A DNA stretch of 64,000 bases from assembly GCA_032622095.1 (NCBI GenBank), contig CP136066.1:146723559-146787558 (forward strand), given 5' to 3'. Source of the DNA: Siphonodentalium dalli (Eukaryota; Mollusca; Scaphopoda; Gadilida; Siphonodentaliidae). The notes beneath the pieces were generated by a model. It was given only the letters and a program-made list of their open reading frames with translations. It made no database searches and was not told the origin of the DNA. Below, one piece after another: positions 57,523 through 64,000 of this stretch (the first letter of the stretch is position 1; the number at the start of each line of letters is the position of its first letter). Made by a program: the position numbers and the translations under genes.

Positions 57523-57849
57523 TGACGAGAATCAGGATTCTTTGTTTGCTTCTATTAAAAAGCAGCCCATTCGCTGTAGAAATGCTATATTTTGATTCTC
57601 GCAAAATTTTATAGATTTTAAGGCCTACATGTACATGATTGTACGTATACATTGTTTATACCCATAGTGATGATAAAATATATATTATCATCACTACATT
57701 TATGTGTATAATAGTATCCGGTATACACATGTGCGAATCGCGATTGCCCTTGGTAACACGCAACACTAATTATAATAACATTAAATATTATTAATGATGA
57801 CTGTTTTATATAGAGTGACAATTACTTGCTCTAACACGCTTTTAAACAT
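57523..57849. other. No gene recognised
   Basis: AT-rich flank. A short inverted TATATTATCATCAC word occurs at about 57670-57700. No exon support. Confidence 0.45.
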
Positions 57850-58698
57850 TAGGCCAAAAAAAAAGAAGAGATTGTATGTTTCCGCTAGCGGAGTGAAGAA
57901 ATTAGGTAGGTAGGTAAGGAATTTTTTTTGTATTTGTTTTTATATTTTTTATCCAGCTGCAGAAATATTGAACAATACCCCGACCGAAGTGATATAAAAT
58001 GCCAAATGTTGTGGGGAAAATATCACTTGAACAACACAGTGGAGATATACATTAGGATTGAATAATTTATCACACTTTATGCTTACGCGGGTGATTGTTT
58101 ATTCACATAACGCATTTTCATGATTTTGGCTATAAACTTTGTACGAAATTGGTGTCACTAAACGTTTTATAAGAATGTTACCCATAATACCACCATTATA
58201 CCGGTACTTGAATTGTGACGACTACACCCATTGTCTGGAGGTAGCCAGTACATGTACACCCAACCTAGCATGCCTGGTCTTTGGAAACAGTAGCAACAAC
58301 CCTATAATTTGTGGTGATAACCTCTGTATATATACAGATACACACTCACCATATATGTGTTGATACGGTAGTGTTCCTATGTCCCAAACAAGGCATGAGA
58401 TCCACTCTAAGGAAGTTAAAATCGCAAAAATTATCCCCATCACAACACGTTGGGTTTTAACTTATGAGACAGCTGTCTTGGTCACCTTACACGTGGATAT
58501 GTTAGAAGCCATATGTTTTACACACTAATGATCATCCATATGTATGAGCATTGGTGGTAGAAACAGTAACAAAAAAAGTTACAAAAATAATTTTAATTAA
58601 TTTTTGGATTTTTCTCAAAATATCAATAAGTTTACGGTCGGCGGTTGATTTTAGGGTCGGTCGATGTGCGGAAACATGGTATCATTTTTTGGCCTTAT
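57850..58698. mobile_element. MITE-like element with GGCCAAAAAA ends
   Basis: TTAGGCCAAAAAAAAAGAAG to ATGTTTCCGC at the left is inverted at the right as GCGGAAACATGGTATC to TTTTTTGGCCTTA. The terminal repeats are ~40 bp and imperfect. A GGTAGGTAGGTAAGG microsatellite lies at 57906. The interior has no recognised ORF. Similar oyster-type repeats with GGCCAAAAAG..GTTTCC ends are known to me only in general terms. Confidence 0.55.
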
Positions 58699-58727
58699 AA
58701 TATTAGCCCAATCATTTGTACAAGCCA

Positions 58728-58977
58728 ACCAATGAACCAGCTGCAGGCGTTGCTCAAGTTTGATCGGAACATGCTCTGATACTCAACAGTATGACAAGCT
58801 GAGCGGTACTCGTTTAACGCATGAGTGGTGCGTAGTCGACACAGTATGAGCGACCAATGAACCAGCTGCAGGCGTTGCTCTAGTTTGATCGGAATATGAT
58901 CTGATACTCAACAGTATGACAAGCTGGTCGGTACTCGTTTAACGCATGAGTGGTGCGAAGCCGACACAGTATGAGCG
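58728..58977 (+). repeat. 125-bp tandem duplication
   Basis: ACCAATGAACCAGCTGCAGG to CACAGTATGAGCG is present twice in direct tandem (58728-58852 and 58853-58977) with about seven differences. A third partial join (ACCTTGCTCAAGG) follows. Non-coding. Confidence 0.85.
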
Positions 58978-59172
58978 ACCTTGCTCAAGGGTCACAAATT
59001 GGCGCGGAATTTGAAACAGCGAACAATCCGACAATTGCACGTCGCTCAAAGCGGCCAAGCAACTGCTGTGTTAAGACGCACAATAGACAAGCGAGTTGCT
59101 GCAAACTCATATCTCTGTGTTTACAGCGAAAACAAGTCCGACTCGCTAATCACTGGACCACAGAGATCCACA

Positions 59173-59840
59173 TTACAGTGCATGTACATTTGACAACATA
59201 ACTGCATGGAACTTTGCGCAATAATAAAGACAACAAAATAAGCAAAAATATGAACACACCAGTGTGTGAATAATATTAAAATAACGACTCCCATTTGTGA
59301 AATACAAAGGTGGTTTCAGCTTTGTACCCGCGTAGTACATATGTTTCAATTGCTTCACGAATTCATCATGGGCGAGATTGCGAATAGTTACTTTAATGGA
59401 ATTCCATTCCTTTGTACAGACAGGGAAAACAGTGGATTTTAACCTTGCACAGTCACAGCGAATGATAAGGAAATCAGAGGCATATTTTGATTCTCGATCG
59501 GTCCTATCTCTGAAACGTTCGGGCAAGAGGGTGCTTAAGTAACGAGGTGCGTTATTATTTATTATCTTGTGAAGGGTGGATAACCGTGTAACGGTTCTGC
59601 TGTCCTCTAAACTATCCCTGCCTACCTCAGTCATTAATCTGACATCTGATAAAGAAAGAGCGCATACTGTCACGATTCTGGCTGCATCTAACTGAATATC
59701 ATTAAGGTTTTTAAGGAGGTAATTCGGAGCGCCAAACCATACTGAGCTTACATATTCGAGGACTGCTTGTTCAATCTGTGTTTAGAGAACCAGGAGGTTT
59801 CCATATCTCATGTTGTCCAAGATTTTCGAATCAAAGCAAA
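59173..59840 (-). pseudogene. LINE C-terminal fragment (Jockey/CR1 group)
   Basis: From high to low coordinates: QIEQAVLEYVSSVWFGAPNY, LLKNLNDIQLDAARIVT, then a 166-codon open frame with RLSTLHKIINNNAPRYLSTL, FRDRTDRESKYAS and STVFPVCTKEWNSIKVTIRN. This is the conserved post-RT region of CR1/Jockey LINEs (LEY.S.VW, QLDAARIV, EWNSL). The RT catalytic core is absent, as is everything 5' of it. The last ORF third (CSYFCLFCCLYYC) is probably read-through into 3' UTR. Confidence 0.82.
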
Positions 59841-59944
59841 TGCCAATTGTGAATCTACAAAACTTACTCTTAATGTGCAACTGATGAATGTGAACATAAA
59901 ATAAATTATTATAGTTCATTATTGTTAATATAATTGGTCCCCTG

Positions 59945-60480
59945 GTCGCTTAATTATCCCCGGCCCGAAACATTTTCGGCGGGGGATATAGGAATGAGTT
60001 CCGTCCGTCTGTCCCGAAAAATTGTCAGGGGTTATTTCGAACAATTATCAAAGGATTTCAAACTTTTTGGTATATGAATTCACAAAAGAGGTATCTGAAA
60101 CGTTTTCGCAAATATATTCTATCTGATCGGAATCAAATTTGGTATTTGAGTTTCTCAGCCCAAAATACAGATCGAGTTCGAATATGGGTTTGGCGGCTTT
60201 GGCCCGTTTATATAAAAAAATAATAATATTTGATTTTTTTTTTTAGATTTGACTTCTTGCTCAAGTTGACAAAAAGATCTTTTTCAATTTTTTTAAATAA
60301 AAAAAAATTGAAATAAAAAAAAACATTTCTTCAAGGAAATTACTGAGACTAATTCAAACATCTCGGGAACCACGACAATGTGTGAAGGGGCCTTGGATGG
60401 TAAGTATTCAGATAAGATATCTTTCCGCCCACCATGTAAACACTTGCCATCAATATCAAACTAAAATATTGGCTAGCCAA
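59945..60480 (+). repeat. Dispersed repeat starting with a CCGGCCCGAAACATTTTCGG hairpin
   Basis: It begins CCCGGCCCGAAACATTTTCG then GGGGGATATAGG and GTCCGTCTGTCC, followed by ATTTCGAACAATT and a long A/T-rich stretch (60215-60330). The style matches the other CCGTCCG-containing repeats of this window. Non-coding. Confidence 0.5.
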
Positions 60481-61017
60481 TGTGAAATATCTGTCCACAC
60501 GCTGATATGAGGCACTGTATCCATTCCCAGAGCTAGCATTGTTTACACATGTTACTAATTAATTGCCCTGACAGCTGTCTTCGTCCACTGCAAAGATATA
60601 TACCCGAGTATTAAATACAATGCTAATATTATTTCAATTTATCTGGCATTAGACACATGCATGCTATAAGACCTAATTTATACATGTAATGTGTTTATAT
60701 GGTCATGGTTGAGTGAATTTTATGGGCCACCAGGGGTCAGCTGAATAACTTTGAGGGCTACGGGATTTTCACCAGAACTGAAATAAATGTTTTTGTATGC
60801 ATGAAAAACATATATTGACTACTATACAGCATTTAGGGCTGTTATCAGTTATTATCTCAGGGGTTTCTAGACAGGATGCAACAGAAGGGTCCGATAACAT
60901 TAATCAATTAAATACTGCAAAAGACGAGATGGACTGTCGTCCGGTGCATACCCCCTTGCGGCATAACGCCTGGTTTGGGCATATCTATAACTTATGACTG
61001 CTATACTCAGACAGATG
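60481..61017. other. No gene recognised
   Basis: AT-rich, with no supported exon, repeat or hairpin. Confidence 0.45.
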
Positions 61018-61380
61018 GACACAAAAATCAGCATTTTCATATAAACAAAGATGAATAACTATAGAACGAAAAACCAAACCAAAACAGTTGAATGTGCCAT
61101 TAAATGTCCTCATAGTGGTGAACATCCATACTAAATTTCATCGAGATCCGAGCATTACTGTTAAAGTTATCACCTGAACAGATACCTGACGGACCAAAAA
61201 GCCAACATTTCCAGATAAACAAAGATGTATAACTCTAGAATGGAAAATCCGAACAAAACAATTGAACCGTCTATTAATGTCCTCATAGTAGTGAACATCA
61301 ATACCTAAGTTCATTGAGATCCGAGCATTACTGTTGAAGTTATGACATGAACAGACATCGGACGGACGTAAAAATGGGAT
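61018..61380 (+). repeat. ~175-bp tandem duplication with GACGGAC units
   Basis: GATAAACAAAGATG, CCTCATAGT.GTGAACATC, GATCCGAGCATTACTGTT and AACAGA..TC.GACGGAC occur in order at about 61018-61195 and again to 61370. The final words (GACATCGGACGGAC) resemble ends of (CCGT)n-type repeats in reverse sense. Confidence 0.65.
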
Positions 61381-61666
61381 ATAATTAGAAGTTTAAAGAC
61401 ATTATGTACTTATATCATTATATAAAATCAATCAGTTAGTATCCAAACACTATTCCCATTGGAAGAAAGTAGCAATGAACTAAGATTGTCGGAAGTTTCA
61501 ACCATCTCGACTTTAACATTTCAGAGAATACAGCGTTTGAACTACGCACAAATGTAAATATTTACTACTTTATTCAGCACGCTTTATTCGGCATATATAT
61601 TATGGCAATCATTGCGCCAATGATATTTACTGTGTATAATTTATTAACCCTTTACCCAAAAGAACG

Positions 61667-61960
61667 GCCCTGTGCCAATGCATTCTCTTATATATGCGAG
61701 TCGACCATAGGTCGCCTCGCATATATAAGAGAATGCATTGGCTTAACACATATTAAAAATGATAAAATTGTCAAAGAATGTAGAAAAATGTTATAAAAAA
61801 TATTAAAAAATGTAAGAAAAAATTATAAAATTATTAAAGAATGTAAGAAAAAATGGTAAAAAGTTTTTAATTTTTTTTTTTTAGGCCAATACATTCTCTT
61901 ATATATGCGAGGCGACCTATGGTCGACTCGCATATATAAGAGAATGCATTGGCACAGGGC
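61667..61960. repeat. Double hairpin (four inverted copies of one 30-mer)
   Basis: GCCCTGTGCCAATGCATTCTC begins the unit and its complement ends it. Hairpin 1 is at 61675-61741 and hairpin 2 at 61886-61952; each has arms of CCAATGCATTCTCTTATATA plus TGCGAG around a GGTCG loop. The second is the inversion of the first, so the whole 294-bp block is itself a palindrome with an A/T-rich spacer of AAAAATGT..AAGAAAAAAT repeats. A decayed fragment occurs at 27664. Confidence 0.85.
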
Positions 61961-62289
61961 ATAACTGTAAACATCACAATGTGGTCAATGAACCGGTTCC
62001 AATGATATCCATATTTGTATGGTGTTATTGAGACAGACCGAAGATATTTTAGGCTTACGCTGTTCGGAACACCTCATTGAAGATTATTAATGTTAGCGTC
62101 CAAGCTACGTGTAAAACATTGTAATGTGTGAAACCATTTTAATGAGGACTACTTACTGTCTTTGGTGTGAACTATGGTAATCAGTTTCAAGTTAACTTGA
62201 ATGGTAACTTGAGTAAATGTGCATTGGATGGAATTTGGTATGATTAAGTATATGTAGGAGTATATTGAGGCATCGGTGGGGGGTCTTAC

Positions 62290-62433
62290 CGTACCTCTTC
62301 GATTTCTGTTTATCTATGTTCTCCCAGACTTTATAGTTGAGAGAGACATATGGAACATGTTTCATGTCCCACTGAATCTGGAATCGTTCTGGATTTCCTG
62401 AAATCACCAGGTCTATCAGTTGTGAATGCATCC
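62290..62433 (-). CDS. Candidate exon, unknown protein
   Basis: Minus-strand frame with an ATG at 62431 just after a weak acceptor (TACTAAGAG), running to a consensus donor (TAC|G|GTAAGA at 62289). It reads MHSQLIDLVISGNPERFQIQ, WDMKHVPYVSLNYKVWENID and KQKSKRY. Balanced composition and the GTAAGA donor support an exon, perhaps the first coding one. No domain recognised and no partner exon found. Confidence 0.4.
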
Positions 62434-62494
62434 TCTTAGTATACTATAATATAACCGAATGTTATACAATTTTGGAATATGTGCAGTTTGACCT

Positions 62495-62770
62495 GCGCGG
62501 TATCATGTGATAGGTGCCGTTGACATCAAGTGACTTAAAGGGGTACTAATAAATAATAATATAATCAAAACGGTTGGACAATGGTCGCATGGATAGGCAC
62601 ATTTGACTTCACGTGACTTAAAGGGGGATTAATGAATTATATTAGCGCACTTGACTTCATGTGACTTCATAAAATGCATGGGAAGTGTCACGGGAGATGT
62701 CATGGGATAGGTGCCGTTGGCCTCAGATGACTTAAACAGGCATTGTCTTGAAGGAGCAATGATAATTTAC
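62495..62770 (+). repeat. Degenerate tandem repeat, GATAGGTGCCGTTGAC.. units
   Basis: Four imperfect units share ATAGGTGCCGTTGACATCA (or GGCACATTTGACTTCA) and GTGACTTAAAGGGG with 70-100-bp spacing. Non-coding. Confidence 0.6.
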
Positions 62771-63400
62771 TCACAATTTACACGTGCAAGTCGGGTACAC
62801 CGTACCCCAGCTAGTATCAAATATATCAATAATTTCAATTCTTAAATTGTAACTAAACATCTTATAGCTGACTGTTGAGCAACTTAGGTCTCTTATAGCA
62901 TATGACCATCACTATTGGCAGTGCCATTGAAACCAAATTAACTATCTACTGAAATCCATTTCTGAAATGCACACTTATGTTTTTAAATAGACTATGTCGT
63001 TTTAACAATATCGTACTCTCAATAAATCACACAAAGGTGGACATAACAGCAGTGCTTGGAACAATATATGTTTGACATTTTCTTGCTTCAGAAATAACAA
63101 TTTAACAAATACCTGATATACTTTGTACATGTATCAGCTTCAATGATTATACTATGTTACAGACGTCCGCTAGTGTAGTGACAATTCCGTGTTGCTGTAT
63201 GATTCAGAGAACCCTAGAGTATGAAGAGTATCTTCTCGCCCATCTTCAACAGGATGGTCAGCATTCATACTGTAGATAAGACAAGAGCTTATCGTTATAT
63301 GCAGTCACAATGTGGGTGGTTACCAACTGGTCAGGACCTCATTGAAATAAACATAACACATGATGAGAATATGTATTTTAATAAACATCCATTGTGTCAA
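62771..63400. other. No gene recognised
   Basis: AT-rich DNA; an 89-codon plus-strand ORF at 63221 runs into the repeat at 63400 and shows no family. Confidence 0.4.
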
Positions 63401-63890
63401 GTATACCACCAGTCTCTGGTTGAGCTATATTCATCACTCATCGTCCGCCTGTCCGTCAACAATGCAATTCAAAAACGCAAGTCGAATTAAAGTTATATTA
63501 GGTGTGGATGGTCCCCAGGTGACTGATATTCAGATGTGTTCAAATGAGGTCATCAGGTCAAATAGGGGTGGAGCCACTCGGACAACCACAAAACAGTGAT
63601 TTCTAAGTCGAAAGGGGCATCACCCTGTCATTACAATAGCCACAACATTAAACACAAGTTTCGTCTGCAATGGATGTTTATTAGCAATGTCAAATATGTT
63701 GATAACATTAAAGAAGATATATCAGGAGTGCCACGCTGATTGACACTTCTCTGACTAAAATGTGTAGCTACATTCATGGGATATTGTATCGCTCATTTAA
63801 AAGTGATTTTGATCAGTATTGCCTGTTTTGGTTTTTATGAGTCAGTCTTCTCAGTCGTTATAGTCTCAACAGTCATTGACCTTCAACATG
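63401..63890 (+). repeat. Short copy of the 3.3-kb dispersed repeat
   Basis: GGTTGAGCTATATTCATCAC, CGTCCGCCTGTCCGTC, GGTGTGGATGGTCCC, AAATGAGGTCATCAGGTCAA and the final TCAGTCTTCTCAGTCGTTAT..CAGTCATTGAC match 3340-5316 in the same order. It has only one internal unit instead of about seven. Confidence 0.7.
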
Positions 63891-64000
63891 TGTGGTAATG
63901 AACAAATATGCTAAGTAAATATTTGTTTATGGAATATCATCATTACGCGCGCCGCGTGTATACTGTCCTAGAGATTCTAGATAGCTATGGTTCGCTGGGC

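Overview
This is eukaryotic, AT-rich, repeat-dominated intergenic DNA. There are no operons, no dense long ORFs and no rRNA or tRNA genes. The repertoire suggests a marine invertebrate, most likely a mollusc: several LINE clades, a tRNA-derived SINE, hAT, piggyBac and MULE relics, many hairpin MITEs, and (CCGT)n-bearing dispersed repeats of the kind common in bivalve genomes. The taxonomic call is an inference. I see no complete host gene; the only candidate host exons are a well-formed 3' exon at 36.2-36.6 kb (-) and a weaker one at 62.3-62.4 kb (-).

Layout. 1.0-2.3 kb: half copy of a foldback element. 2.9-6.2 kb: a decayed LINE (-) split by a 2-kb dispersed repeat. 6.9-10.3 kb: hairpin and inverted-repeat elements. 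10.4-11.6 kb: a ~74-bp tandem repeat cut by a non-autonomous hAT element (8-bp target duplication) that contains a further palindrome. 11.7-16.0 kb: a CR1/L2-like LINE (-) with an N-terminal 2A-like DIEKNPGP motif, lying between two TATACCCCC-ended repeats. 17.7-23.0 kb: a full 5.3-kb foldback element with a minisatellite core, the same family as the copy at 1.0-2.3 kb. 23.9-24.7 kb: broken LINE ORF1 (-). 25.7-26.0 kb: coding remnant. 27.4-31.9 kb: several local tandem and palindromic repeats. 34.6 kb: SINE with 13-bp target duplication. 37.5-38.6 kb: piggyBac-type element with TTAA ends and RFX X-box-like sites.

40.6-51.1 kb is a nested stack. A 5'-truncated L1/Nimb-like LINE with a 17-bp target duplication is split by a second 5'-truncated LINE. 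That second LINE is itself split by a ~3.4-kb foldback element and by a 2.45-kb hAT-like element. The order of insertion can be read directly. A MULE-type pseudogene with a CaRF-like N-terminus follows at 51.2-51.8 kb (-).

52.8-57.5 kb is the most striking object. It is a 4.7-kb palindromic macrosatellite bounded by terminal inverted repeats: five 353-bp units in one orientation and nine in the other, with alternating A/B unit types in the long arm, capped at both outer ends by short arrays of a CGGTCGGGTG 10-mer that run into a unique terminal inverted repeat. 57.8-63.9 kb holds further MITE-like repeats, a LINE C-terminus (-), a double hairpin at 61.7-62.0 kb and a second copy of the 3.3-kb dispersed repeat.

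The window therefore reads as a record of sequential transposition, with three foldback-type structures as its main novelty. All LINE, MULE and transposon coding regions seen here are broken, so no element looks autonomously active.
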